Assembly (NCBI GenBank): GCA_964036665.1
Contig: OZ038529.1
Location: 11,354,060-11,418,059, forward strand
DNA length: 64,000 nt
Source: Gordius sp. MW1
Taxonomy: Eukaryota; Nematomorpha; Gordioida; Gordea; Gordiidae
Direction of reading: 5' to 3'
Shown: one piece after another, positions 21,604 to 33,099 of the stretch
Numbering within the stretch: position 1 is the stretch's first letter
How the letters are laid out: every line of letters starts with the position of its first letter
Notes under the pieces: generated by a model
Databases searched by the model: none
What the model was told of the DNA's origin: nothing
The model's input: the letters and a program-made list of their open reading frames with translations, nothing else
Program-made: the position numbers and the translations under genes

Positions 21604-22561
21604 CAGAGGTCAGATTTGTAAGAATTTTTCAGCCCGAACCCGGCCCGGCCCGATTTTATAATTAATCTGCCCGCCCGAGCCCGCCCGAACCCATCTAAGT
21701 GTCCGCCCGGGCCCGCCCGAATCGTTAAAGCTGCCCGAATTGCCCGGCCCGAAATATTAAATTTGCCCGTTAGTCCCGAATTTGTGAGGTCGCAAACAGA
21801 GGTCGGATTTGTTAAAATTTTTCTGCCCAAACCCGGCCCGGTCTAAATTTTTAACTAATTCCCCGCCTGAACCCTTCTAAGTGTCCGCTCAGCCATGCCC
21901 AAACCATTAGAGCTGCCCGGCCTTATTAATAAAATTTGCCCGTTAGACTAGAAATTATCCAATCCCAAAATCTTTTAACCACTATTACAAAATAAGCATT
22001 AAATAATGGCATATTGATCAGAACAAAGATGACAATATTTTATTATTCATAATTATTATGTAAAAATAACAAATCGTCGACAATTTCCGGGGATAATCAT
22101 GTGCGTCTTTCCTCTATTAATCTTCCTGCGATAGAGAAACTTCTTTCACTTGCAGCACTCGTCGCCGGGATGGCAAAGAGTATTTTTGTTAATCTTGCTA
22201 ATTTAGGATACCTAAAATAGTTATAATTTTAGATAACTTTAATGTGACTTGTTTTCTTTATTTTTCCACCATATTAAAAGGGAAAATTTTTCATCCACGT
22301 CCTTGTCTAAAACATCATTCAAGTATGAATTGATCTCATCTAATGCTGTATCATCTTCATCATCAGCCCATAGCGAATTTTTCTTTTTTCGAGGAAAATC
22401 AATTTGATAAAATTTTTGGCATGCCCGAATTGCCCGAATCTTATCAGCGTGCCCGCCCGGGCCCGTCCGAAAAGTAAAACTTAAGACAGTTGCCCGGCCC
22501 GGCCCGTGGGCCGGGCCGGGCGGGCCGGGCAGCGGGCCGGGCCGGGCATTTCTGACCTCTG
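21604..22561 (-). mobile_element. hAT DNA transposon with transposase remnant and perfect 8-bp TSD
   Basis: Termini CAGAGGTCAGA and TCTGACCTCTG are inverted repeats, flanked by the identical 8-bp duplication ATACCTAT (21596-21603 and 22562-22569). GC-rich words (CCCGGCCC, GCCCGAACCC) crowd both ends. The first about 193 bp, including the terminal motif, is tandemly duplicated from 21797. On the minus strand 22375-22098 encodes the C-terminal hATC dimerisation region of a transposase. It sits within an RTE fragment. Confidence 0.82.
22085..22375 (-). pseudogene. hAT transposase C-terminal (hATC) remnant with a 37-nt intron
   Basis: Reading down the minus strand: acidic DEINSYLNDVLDKDVDEKF, then LLIWWKNKENK, then YPKLARLTKILFAIPATS, then AASERSFSIAGRLIEERRT. 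This is the diagnostic hATC block (WW, then yP.La..a...L.iPatSa.sER.FS.aG). A GT-AG interval at 22248-22212 (37 nt) restores the frame between ENK and YPK and looks like an intron of the same size class as the host introns. The rest of the transposase is missing, so the copy is inactive. Confidence 0.75.
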
Positions 22562-22569
22562 ATACCTAT

Positions 22570-23870
22570 GCAAGGGTTCAAAACACTAGGGCCCTTAGGT
22601 GTACAAATACTGCAATGCTGTTTATCAAAATATTTGCAACTGGTCTGATGTCTGATGAATGGAGGGAAAGCTATGTTATACCAATCTATTAATGAAGGGA
22701 GATGTACAAGAGTGCAATAACATTGGGGGGGGGGGGGGGGGGTAAAGTTAACGCGTCACGCAATGAAGGTGTGGGAAATGGTTTGAATTCGAAAAATATT
22801 CTCAATGGTTGAACGACATTTTAGGTGCATGCATGGGAAGTCAACTTCAGATGCCACATGGTCTCAGGAGAATTAATAAGGAATGCCAAAAGGATCTTCA
22901 TATGTGTTCCATCGATCTTTAGAAAGCTTTCGATAAAGTTTGAAGGCAGTTTCTATGGGATAGCCTGAGTTTCAGGGTATCCCGATGCTAATGTAAAAAA
23001 AGGATATGTATAGTAACGCAAAAACCAAAACAAACATCCAGTGGTACATTAAAGAGATTCAGTCTAATGTCGATGTGCATCAAGGATCGGCACTAGGTCC
23101 ATTGCTCTTGATTACAATGATCGATTGGAATACTAAGGACATGAGACGCGAATCACCATGGGCAATGCTCTTGCGGAGGATATAGTGCTATGCGCAGGTT
23201 CGAATGTGGAATTAGCAGCGCAGGTAAAATGTGGATGGATCGAAAAGCAATGGCCTTAGGGTCAACCGAGATATGAATACATATGCTTTAAGTCGGAAAA
23301 TGAAAACAAAGACACACCTGCAAACCGATCATTGGTGTTTGATCAGTAAACGGAATTCATATATCTTGGTTCTGGGGTACAATGTGATGGGGGTGTGGAA
23401 AGCAAAATTAAAGCAAGAGGAAACACTGGCTGGCTAAAATTCAAAAAGTTGAGGGGTGCACTATGTGACAAACCCATATTATTAAATACTAAAATTGAAA
23501 GGACAATTATATAACACCGTTATGGGCTAAGGCAAAGGAAAAGCAAAGCTTGGCTACAATGGAGATTAAGATGGTACTTGGGACAAAGCAAGAAGGACCA
23601 TATAAGGAATAAAGTGATAAGGTATAAACTAAATGTAGCCTTGATTTAGACAAAGTTGATTGTAAGAAGATTGGATGGTATGGTCATTTGGAGAGAGGGA
23701 GAAAGTCCCTGGCAAAGCGTATCAAGAAGGTGCAAGTCGAAGGTCAGTGAAAGAGAGGAAGGCAAACAAAAAATATATATGTGAAAAGGTACGAGCTAAA
23801 TTAATACATGGAAAACTACTTGGTGTGACTAACAGCTATAGGAAAAATATTAACTTATTGTATATTTAAA
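22570..23870 (+). pseudogene. RTE-type LINE fragment, reverse transcriptase part
   Basis: Broken frames show RTE reverse-transcriptase words: HRSLESFR (degenerate YIDLEKAFD region, about 22910-22930), VDVHQGSALGPLL (23070-23105), IYLGSGVQCDGGVESKIKARGNTGWLKFKKLRGALCD (about 23358-23470) and a C-terminal RRLDGMVIW-like stretch. Multiple stops and frameshifts are present. A G run of about 20 lies at 22723-22742. It is more decayed than the two copies at 34840 and 43325. Confidence 0.5.
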
Positions 23871-23929
23871 CAAATATATATCGAGTTATAATTTTAACAT
23901 ATATAATGATCATAGATAACGAAAGGTGG

Positions 23930-24000
23930 CATCGGGGGCTAGACTATCAGTTAAGTACAATTGGTTCAAGTCGATGCTGGAATCGTTTCAAGCCAGATTT
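23930..24000 (+). repeat. Possible SINE head
   Basis: GGTGGCATCGGGGGCTAGAC followed by AATTGGTTCAAGTCG resembles the A box and B box spacing of the SINEs at 2015 and 18651. No body similarity or target duplication was identified. Confidence 0.25.
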
Positions 24001-25049
24001 GCCCTCAAAAATAGATATAAGATTGATTTTTTTAAACTCTTAATCAGCCCCGGTAATTTGAATAAATAGATATAAGAATTTAAGCTTGCATAACTTATAG
24101 TCACAAATTTTTCTTTAACCAAAATCCAATTATTCAGAAAAGTAAAATTGAGGATTACGCGGCTATTTAACTTATTTAGTTTTATTCATATTACATTGAA
24201 TTATAAATTTTTGTCCGCGTGGCTGGGGAGGGGTTAATCCAAAACCCTCCTGATCTTAGGGAATACCTAGATTACATTTAAATATAGCTTTTAATCCACC
24301 TGTGTGCTTATGCTTTTATATAATTATTTCTAGTTATCTTTATACCAAATTATATTAGAAAAATATCATTAGATTGATTGATTAATTGTGGCTATATTCA
24401 AAAATGTTATATGTAATATTTGATCGAAATCGAATATTGCACATAGCTTATTTACCTTTAAAATTTCATCTTTTGTATATTTTGGTAATAAATTATTTCA
24501 TATTATTCATTGAGATATTTTGTCTGGGCTACTAAAATTAGCATCCTCTTCTGTGTACCATGTTAATTATTATTCAAGATATTATCATACTCACTTTAAG
24601 TAATTATATGTTCATCTAAGTGATGATAACCTAAATTTAAACTGGATGATCTTAAGCAATCATATTATAAGGAATTCATATTAACAGCTATAAAAAAGAT
24701 TTATTCTCCCCCTTGGTCAGCCTTATACTTCCGTTTTACAGGCCTTTTCAAGTCAAAAATCCATGTAAAAAAGGTTTTCAACGTTATAATTTAGATATAT
24801 GTAAGCTAAAAAAGCTGATCTAAAATTAAAAAAAACTAACGCAAGTGCCTTCGTGGTGTATTAAGGATCCCATGATCCAAAAACCTTTTATATTAAAAAG
24901 TATTCGGCCATAACCTATGAAATTTTGACCTAATCTAGTTATTCATGAAATATTGGTGTATTGAAAGTCTAATAGCGTTTTATATTAAAGTTCATAACAA
25001 TCGTGGCCAATAAGGTACACCACGAATACTCTGTCGAAACGAATCCAAC
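24000..25049. other. AT-rich intergenic sequence, nothing recognised
   Basis: No ORF above chance, no RNA gene and no clear repeat structure were seen before the MITE at 25050. Confidence 0.5.
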
Positions 25050-25399
25050 CCATCTGGCGAAATGGACAGCTGGCGAAAAGTCATAAAAGTTGCAAAAAGT
25101 GTGCTTATTTATATATAATATATATATAGAAAATATGATTTATATATACAATATATATTATACTTTTTGTTACAATTGCAATATATAGGAATATTAAACT
25201 AACCTATACAAAATTTAACCTAAGTGTATGTATGTATGTTCCAATGATATATAACTTGTAAAAGATAATTGCAAAACAGAATTATTTATATTCCTGACAG
25301 AAAATAATCAAAAATTAGTGTTAATATTATGTTGCTTAACTTTAGATTATTTGTTGCCTAATATTAGCAAATTCGCCACATGCCCATTTCGCCAGATGG
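25050..25399. mobile_element. TIR MITE with CCATCTGGCGAAATGG ends
   Basis: The left end CCATCTGGCGAAATGGAC and the reverse complement of the right end (GCCCATTTCGCCAGATGG) match over 18 bp with one mismatch. The left end repeats the motif once more internally (AGCTGGCGAAAAG). The 350-bp body is AT-rich and non-coding. No target duplication is evident. It lies about 240 bp upstream of the zinc-finger start codon. Confidence 0.55.
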
Positions 25400-25641
25400 C
25401 CAGGAGCGGAATTAACAAAGGTTTATAAAAAAGTTTAAGATGCCCTTTTTATTAGATAATTGCTCATTACTTGTGAATTTAATTAATTTCTTTACATTTT
25501 ATAGTTTTACTTCATTATTGTTAAATTTATTATTACAATAATAATTTAAGTAAACTATGATGCCGTAAATTTATTTTGAATATGAATTGTACTTGTCTAT
25601 TTATTTATCAGGATAATCAATCATAAAAACGCACTATCAAT

Positions 25642-28600
25642 ATGATTAAGGTTAATAAATCTACAATTCATCCAAATTTAAACACATTAGAAAACTCACT
25701 CGAAGGTCTTCCCAAACATATTAATAAAGATCTCACTATAACTGGTGTAAAATTTCATGTCTCGAAAACTATGAAAGGTTATGATGCCATAGGTTTACAG
25801 TGTGAGATATGCCCTAACAAACCACTCTTTTTGTCTATAAAAAAACTTTACGATCATTGCAAAGATCATTACAAAAGTAATGCAAAAAATTCTTTACAAT
25901 TACTTAAAAATGCGTCTCTGTCCCAAGATTTTGAACGTACCCAAGTTTGCAGAAGAATTAAATACAACCGAACAAGTACAAAACTTAAGTCTATGAAAAA
26001 CTCCTATTTTGATATGAAATCAAAGCTAGCCCAAACACTTTGTCATAATGCACAAATAAATAACATTATAACGAAATTGAGTAATTTTGATGAGTTACAA
26101 AGCATTTTTCAGATACCTCCCTATATATATTTTCAAGTATTTTATGAAAATAGTGGTCACAAATTGTGGAGCAATTTTATATATCAATTTAATGACAAAA
26201 TGATTAAAAATCTTATCAGCAGCCTTATGAATAATTTAACGGAGACTACTATAGAATCGATTGGCTCTACGTTAGATAGTTCGTTACGTTTCCAAAATAA
26301 AGGTATTTTCGTTAATAATAAAAAAATTATTAAAAGAGAATTAAATACAGACATAATCCGGATGAGTTCAAATCATCAAGATAATGCCATTGCAGGCAAA
26401 TGCAATGCTAGTCTTAAAATTAAACGGTCGATATCTTTACCTGCTTTATTATATCATAAAAAGGCGGATTCTGCTTTACAAATCGACGTAATCACAAAGA
26501 AATACTGCCAAGGAGCTCACAACTTAAATTCTGAAATGAAGTTCAATAAACAAGCAGAGACATCAACTGAAAAGCAGAAAAAGGTTATAACTAAAAAAAT
26601 AAATTATGAAAAACTCGACTATCATTTGTATATGAAAGATGGATGTAAGCCGATTAATTGTCATGCCTCTAACAATTATACGCTATCTCAAGCATCCGAT
26701 AGACAATCTATTATTCCTGTTCACCTTGATGCATTAATTTGTTTGAAACTATTTCTATATTTTATGGAAATTGAAGGTTTACTTGGCACTTTTAAGAAAA
26801 ATATTAATCCACCTACTTTATCGAGTCATAAAAGGTTAAATAATAAACAAGGTAATCGCAAAAAGTGTGAATTATTGATCTTAAAAAATATTTATGGACT
26901 TGATCATACCGTTAGGACCAATATTGTTCAGGATCGGCCGCTTTGTAGTGTAAAAGACAAAATTAATTTAAGAGTAAAGAAAAGAAAATATATCGCCAAA
27001 AATTCATATGATAATGAAAAAACTATAATAAATAAAAACAACAAATTAATTCCAAATTCGAGAGAAAGTGTAGGTGATTTAGAATGCGATACTACATGTA
27101 CAAAAGATCAAAAACCAAACGAAGCGTTAATAAATCGTCGCAAAACGAAATTTGTTAAATTACTTGAGTGCGATTCACAATTTGTTCCTACAACTGATTG
27201 CAGCAGGTATATTACATTATTTGTCAATATGTTTCAGACATTATAGGAAACCCTTTTCAACTGTTTACTATATATAAGAATACAAAATAACCATTTAATT
27301 TCAGCACGGTACGCGTTTGCTAGAGTGTTTTTAAAATATTATAAGTATAAACCAACCATTTTAATTAATATTTACGTTTTTATTTATTTAAGCAACGATT
27401 TACACTCGTTTTCACACTAATTAATGCGATTTTTAGGAATTTTTAAATTAGAGACTGATTTAATAAAAATACCCTACTTTAGGAGTGCCTTATAAATAAA
27501 ACATACTTTTGCCATTTATTAAAAATAATTATTATTTGATCGTTTATTTTCGTGTCACATTTAATTGAGATAGATTTTAAAGGTCATTTGCTGTTGAAAA
27601 GTAATGGTTCCATTAATACCATATTTATCAATCATTTAATTTTAAAAATCGAAATTATTTTAATATATAGTCTTCGGCTTTAATTTCCTAACGTGTTCTA
27701 AAAAATTTACACAGAAAAATACACAATTATTAATTAGGTTATATTTATATACATGGGCGTAGCCATTGGAATTAGAGCGGGCAATAATGATTCAGGGACG
27801 GGAAAAATGATTATTTTTTAATATTTTAGCCATAACTTTAATAAATTTTAGCAAATCGCCCTTCCCTGCCCCCCCCCTAACTGCGCCCATGTCAACCAGA
27901 AATTGTTACGATAATAAGTTAGATGGATTATTAATAATGTATAAATTTATAAAGTAAAAAAGTTAATTTATAAAATAAGAGTTTACACCACAAAAACATA
28001 TTCATAATTCAAACGAATAAAATTTTTAATCCCTTAGGTCGAAATGTAAAGATCTTCAGTTGCCAAATGTTTTGCAGGGAAATTTATGTTTTAACAGGGA
28101 TGCTAACAACAACCTTTTATTGAATGATTGTACATCTTTAAACACCAATTGTGTCAAATTCTCGCATTTAAAAGCAAAAAATCACAGTAGTAATCTTACA
28201 AATTTTTATTGTTATATGATCCTTAATTGATTATAGCAAATTATAAAAATCCAGACTTGCATACATTCAAATGTTCTTTTTGCAATTACTGGAGCAGAAC
28301 TAGTAGTCAACTAAAAGTACATATGAAGAGACATCAAGGTAATTGTTTTTTTAAAATTTATGTATTTTATTAATGAGTAACTTGCTAATATGAATTTTAT
28401 TTAGGTATAAGAGGTTACACTTGTAAAGTCTGTGATTATCATGGAGTAACGCAATCGGATCTAAACAGGCACAAAAAAGCTCAATCTCATTTGTGCCGCG
28501 CCCAAAATGTATGCAGCAATTGTGACAAAGGATTTATGACCAAATACATACTGGATCAACATAAATGTGAAACGGAAAGTTATAAACAAGAAAAAGGCTC

Positions 28601-28661
28601 ACCTAAATCTAAGCTAGAGCTCATATTTCAAAAATGTACCAAAACTGCTAACTCAACGTAA
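25642..28661 (+). CDS. C2H2 zinc-finger protein, four exons, 690 aa
   Basis: Exons: 25642-27206, 28038-28186, 28237-28338, 28405-28661; phases agree. The fingers are split between the two ends. One near the N-terminus has C54, C57, H72, H76 (CEIC...HCKDH). At the C-terminus are C584/C587/H600/H604 (FKCSFCNYW...HMKRH), C612/C615/H628/H634 with a wide H-x5-H (YTCKVCDY...HKKAQSH) and a C2HC finger C642/C645/H658/C660. The middle about 450 residues are Lys/Asn-rich, low in hydrophobic order and probably disordered. Probably a nuclear DNA-binding regulator; the orthologue was not identified. The exon 2 donor at 28187 (50-nt intron) was preferred over one at 28211 (26 nt). AATAAA lies at 28709, 48 nt past the stop. 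Codons are strongly AT-biased. Confidence 0.8.
27752..27891. mobile_element. hAT-type MITE (GCGTAGCC family), copy 2
   Basis: Ends CATGGGCGTAGCC and CTGCGCCCATG form inverted repeats. The interior includes ATTTTAGCCATAACTTTAAT and a C run, shared with copies at 54619 and 58138. It lies inside intron 1 of the zinc-finger gene. The flanks do not show a matching 8-bp duplication. Confidence 0.6.
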
Positions 28662-28708
28662 TTCAATAGTCAAAAAGAATCTCAACATTTTTTGACACTT
28701 TGGGGCAA

Positions 28709-28714
28709 AATAAA
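28709..28714 (+). promoter_or_regulatory. Poly(A) signal of the zinc-finger gene
   Basis: AATAAA lies 48 nt downstream of the stop codon, a normal distance for metazoan 3' ends. Confidence 0.45.
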
Positions 28715-29001
28715 AACATGTCCATTTATATAAATATATCGTTAATCAATTTAATAATTTTTACAAGTAAGACCTAACTTCTGGTATTAAGTATCGATTA
28801 TGGTTGCTCATTTTGTTTTAATGACGTGATTTAAAACAAATTGATTAAATTTTCACTATTTTTTAATCCCAAAATATATTTTTAAATATTCGCTTTGGCC
28901 TTTGAATGAAAAATTGAAATGACTTAACACTTCTGGGATATACATTTTATGCCAAATATATCACTCACAATGGGTATAACATAGGTAGAAGACTCTTTAA
29001 C

Positions 29002-29256
29002 GGAATAAATACTTTATTTAAGGTCTATCAAAAAGGAAACGTTTGGAATAAAGTAAGTAATAAAGAAGTGTAAAACACTTCTTTATATAGTCGCGAGCTA
29101 ATCGAAATAATAAATTAAGTCAATTAACATTTAGTGGTGAATCCGCGAGCTATATGTGATAGGTCAATTAACGTCGCCAAGTAGTATGCCGCGAGTTATA
29201 TAAGGTAAAATAAATGAGTCAATTAAAGTTTCAAAGTAGACTTAAGTAATATGCCG
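29002..29256 (-). repeat. 3' LTR of the gypsy element
   Basis: Runs from GGAATAAATACTTTATTTAAGG to TAATATGCCG on the plus strand and matches 33860-34110 almost throughout. A GAAGTG...CACTTC hairpin sits near 29065-29085. Confidence 0.8.
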
Positions 29257-29479
29257 GCTACAAATACTCCGCTAGGTATAAACGGAGTTCATAAAAAATT
29301 AACAATTTTTTTGGCCCAATGAACTTGTCGACCAGACTTGGTGATGGTTGGGTTAGGAAGTGGTGAGTTAGGTTAGGTTTTGTAGAAGAAACAATGGTAG
29401 GTTGGTTTAAATTTTGGTTCGGTGAGTGCCTGTTTGGTTTTGGTGAATTAAGGTTAACTGGTGAATTCGGGTTCAACCT

Positions 29480-30340
29480 TGGGCTCGAGGAAAGCTATCT
29501 TTAATCGATCATTTGAGACAGTGTCTTTCCTCCCATTGTGGTCTATGATAAAAAATTTAGTATGCTATTCAATCACTTTGAAAGCTCCTTCATAGGGAGA
29601 ACCAAGGCTTTGCGTAGCCGGTTAGTCCTAATAAAAATATGGGTAGATGTAAATAATTTTTCGGAAATTTGATGTTCGATGGTCTGGAAGGTGTAAATCG
29701 GACATCTTCGAACTGCTGTCGAAGGCGTTGGATGTAATCGGCGGCGTTTATGTCGCAATCCGACCGTTGTAAAAAATGTCCTGGGAGTCGTAAAGAAGCA
29801 CCGTATACCAGCTCAGCGCTTGAACAGGCGAGATCTTCCTTGACGATGTTGATCCCTAGGAGTACAAGGGGAATAAGGTCGGACTAACGGGTAACGTCAC
29901 CTTTTGTGGTAATTAAACTTTTGGTCGGTGAAAACGCTTTACCATTCCATTGGCTTGTGGATGGTAAGCTGTCGTAGTGATATGATGGTAACCTAGTAAA
30001 ATAGATAATCGTTTAAAAAGGGTTAATTGGAATTGCGGTCCCCGGTCCGTGGTTAATGTCGCCTAGTTGGCTATCCAGTGAAAATGTACGTGCAACGGTT
30101 ACGGCTGTTGCGTCATTAATGGGAATTGCAATCGGCCATCGGGTGAAACGATCAACGGCAGTAAAAATGTAAATGTGGCCGTTAGAAGGTGGTAAGGGTC
30201 CGACGAGATCTACATGTACGTGGCTAAACCTTGCGTCTGGTTCAGCGAACGTGCTTAAGGTTGATATTAAGCGTCTATTTACCTTAAATTTTTGACATGC
30301 AATGCATTGCTTTGTCCAATCGCATTCATGTTTGTTCATT
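29480..30340 (-). pseudogene. gypsy integrase remnant
   Basis: CIACQKFKVNRR is the end of the zinc (HHCC) domain, and VDLVGPLPPSNGHIYIFTAVDRFTRWPIAIP is the start of the DDE core with its first Asp. The C-terminal part (about 29758-29480) reads HIFIRTNRLRKALVLP and FIIDHNGRKDTVS, the usual gypsy integrase tail. Stops and shifts separate the pieces. Confidence 0.75.
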
Positions 30341-30639
30341 CCCGGCCAGACAAAACCTGGGGCGATTAGTTTAAGTGCTGGGCGTAAGGCTGGGTGAGAA
30401 AGACCATGTTTGATTAAAAACTATGCGTCGGAGCGTCCTAGGTACTAAAGGTCTCGAAATTGATGTAGATGTATCGCACGTAATAGTTAAATTTGTACCT
30501 GGATTAAGCGTTGTTCCAGTTTAAGGCTTTCGAGCTCTTCTAGTTGATATTGCTCTTGTTTTTGTGTCATAGTACTTCTTTCTGTAAGTGATGTGTTTGG
30601 TTGTTGTATGGAAGCGCTATCGATTCGGGACAAAGTGTC

Positions 30640-30960
30640 TGTAACTATATTCGCCTTACCTTTAATAAACTGTATTTTTGAAGTAAAGTGTGATATAGTC
30701 TAATTGTCGTATTTCACGCGGCGAGTATTTATCGGATTTAGAAGTGAGAGCGTAAGTTAACGGTTTGTGATCAGTAAAAATTGTAAAGTCGCGACATTCT
30801 AAAATGTGTCGGTAATGTTTAATTGAAAGATAAATTGCTAGCAGTTCTCTCCCGAATGTGCTGTATCGAGTTTGTGTTTTGCTCAATTTGAAGGAGAAAA
30901 AGGATAAAGGACTGATTTCCCCTTTTACGATTTGATGTAAAACGGCTGTTGGCACCATCC
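30640..30960 (-). pseudogene. gypsy RNase H remnant
   Basis: PLSFFSFKLSKTQTRYSTFGRELLAIYLSIKHYRHILECRDFTIFTDHKPL is the Ty3/gypsy RNase H core in separated blocks: SKTQTRYSTFGRELLA and FTDHKPL. The frame is broken upstream. Confidence 0.8.
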
Positions 30961-31059
30961 ACTAAATGATTAAGGGTCGAGATTTTATCAAGCATTATCT
31001 TAATCTTGTGGAATGCGCCGTGTGCGCTCTGCGTCATGTCCAAGGGTCCTTTTGCGTCA

Positions 31060-32695
31060 TTCAGGATCAGTCAGCGGTTGTAGAAGGAGTGCACAATTAG
31101 ATATAAAAAGCCTGTAAAAATTTACCATTCCCACGAAACGACGCAATTGTCATAGTGGTCAGGGTGGCGAAATTCTTGATTGCCGAGATCTTCTCGTATT
31201 GGCGTTAAACCTTGTGGGGACACGTGATGTCCTAGGAAATCCATAGAAAAACATCACCAATGGCATTTGTCCAAATTAATTTTCTCTTAGTCATGTAAAA
31301 ACTTGACGTAAGTGTTCTAGATGTTCGCTAGTTGATGTACTTGCGATCAAAATATCGTCCAAATATGCGAAAGTGAGAGACCACGGAGAGCTTGGTCAAT
31401 GAAGCGTTGGAATGTTTGAGCAGCATTTCGTAAGCCAAAAGGCATTCGCAAAAATTCATAAAGACCGAAAGGTGTGGTTATTGCAGTCTCTGCGATGTCT
31501 TCCAAGGCTATGGGTATTTGATGGTTTGGGGGGGGGGTGTAAGAAGGGAGGGTTACAATATCAAATAAATTTTATCTAAGCTTGGTGTTTTTGTTATGCC
31601 CCTCCAAAAATATAATGTTCTTAAGCCCTTGTAATTTTTACACAAATTATTTTTATCTTTCGACTAATTTTTATCTGTAATAAGTAATAGAACAACAAAC
31701 ATAAATCACTTTTATCCAAAAATATAATTTAAAAAAAATTTAACCATGAAAATTTTATAACCCCCTCCTTCAAAAAATCCTTCTTATGTTTCTAGGTTTT
31801 TATAAGTGTCTTAATGTCTTTGATGTAACTAAACTATAATATTTTAACCCATTTATTTTAGTTATTAATCAAAAAACTTTTTAGGAATTTCCTGTCCCCC
31901 CCCCTCATTTACGCCACTGATTTATCCACAGTGTTGCTATTTTATGTTAAAAGAAGTAAATAGTACAAAGTACCCCCCTCCCCCTCATGCCTTATTTGTT
32001 TCATCAATGTGATGGTTAATGTAATTAATGTGATGGCACAAGTGGCGGTTCTATTTTCTTCAATTTAGGACCATGGGGGAGGAAATTAGTAAAAAAAAGG
32101 GACCTCACACTAGGTAAGCGCGTCTTACTATGGACCTTTATACGGGTGTGGCTTCTTAGTCTCTTTCTTCCTATTGCAGCGCTGGTCTAAAATGGCGCGC
32201 TGCATAACATCACTAGACTAGATCTATTTTTGTATAAATGGTTGTGCCGGCTAGGTTGAGCGAGATATCGCGTAGGTGTGGTAAGGGGTAACAATCCGGT
32301 ATCGTTAGAACGTTTAGGGCTCGGTAATCTCCACGCCGTCGCCAATCTCCTGGAGTTTTTTTCGGGACCATGTGCAGTGGATAACTCTAGGGGCTTTCTA
32401 AGGGTTGAATTATGCCGAATTTATGCATGTGAGCAAACTCTTGTTTGGCAATCTTTTGCTTGACAGGGTCTAAGCGTCTAGGTCTGGCCTAAAAGGATGG
32501 TCCTTGTGTACTTATGTGGTGGACTATTTGGTGGCTTACGCGTGACCTGTAATTTGGAGGGGCATAAATATCGGGGAACTCTTTCAACACATTTTTAAAA
32601 CGTGGTGATTCGATCTTAATTGCGAGTTGTAAATTATACAAGTTCGAGTCAATATATCGCCCATAAGACTTTAAAGTAGTTTTAGGGTCTGACAA
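31060..32695 (-). pseudogene. gypsy reverse transcriptase remnant, split by an insert
   Basis: 32695-32216 reads FPDIYAPPNYRSRVSHQIVHHI through LAGTTIYTKIDLV. After the insert, 31530 downward reads [46 protein letters not shown], and YLDD with ILIAS follows in a shifted frame near 31365-31340. The catalytic YLDD box survives but the frame does not. Confidence 0.75.
31530..32212. mobile_element. Insert within the gypsy reverse transcriptase
   Basis: It begins with a G run (31530) and has C runs at 31896-31904 and 31974-31985. TTTACGCCACTG at 31908-31919 is the right end of a GCGTAGCC-type MITE. 31790-31890 is the reverse complement of the sequence at 42938-43025, so it is a dispersed family member. 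It interrupts the protein between KIDLV and HQIP. A matching left terminus was not found. Confidence 0.55.
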
Positions 32696-33000
32696 ACATT
32701 TACGATGTATAACAACGAAAAGGTTATAATGATTTAAAAAATCAGCCCCGATGATAGGTGTTTAACGTCCGCGATTGTGAAAACCCGTTGAAAGCTTCTT
32801 TGCAAGCTAAGGTCTAATTCCAATGATTTTTGGCCATAGGTCAGTTAGGAACTGTTATTTGCAGCTTGAATTAGGATATGTGAGGGGGCGAGACGGTGAT
32901 TACGTGGGGGTGGTATGACAATGAGTTCCGCACCTGTATCTATTAAGAAACGAAATTTGGTGGATTTATCGTAAATAAAAATAGGCGACTGGTGTTATGG
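32690..33000 (-). pseudogene. gypsy aspartic protease remnant
   Basis: FRFLIDTGAELIVIPP (about 32968-32916) contains the DTGA active-site motif of retroelement aspartic proteases. It follows gag and precedes reverse transcriptase on the minus strand. Confidence 0.7.
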
Positions 33001-33099
33001 CCTGAACCAGGTGTTGCGGATTCTGGCAGGCCTGGGTTTGTCGAGGAAAGCGGGGTATAGTTGCAAGGCTGTCGGCTTTTAGTGATGGTACCAACACCA

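Noticed and set aside
28187-28236. 26-nt intron (28211-28236) in the zinc-finger gene
   Set aside because: A donor at 28187 gives a 50-nt intron in the same phase, which is closer to the other introns here.
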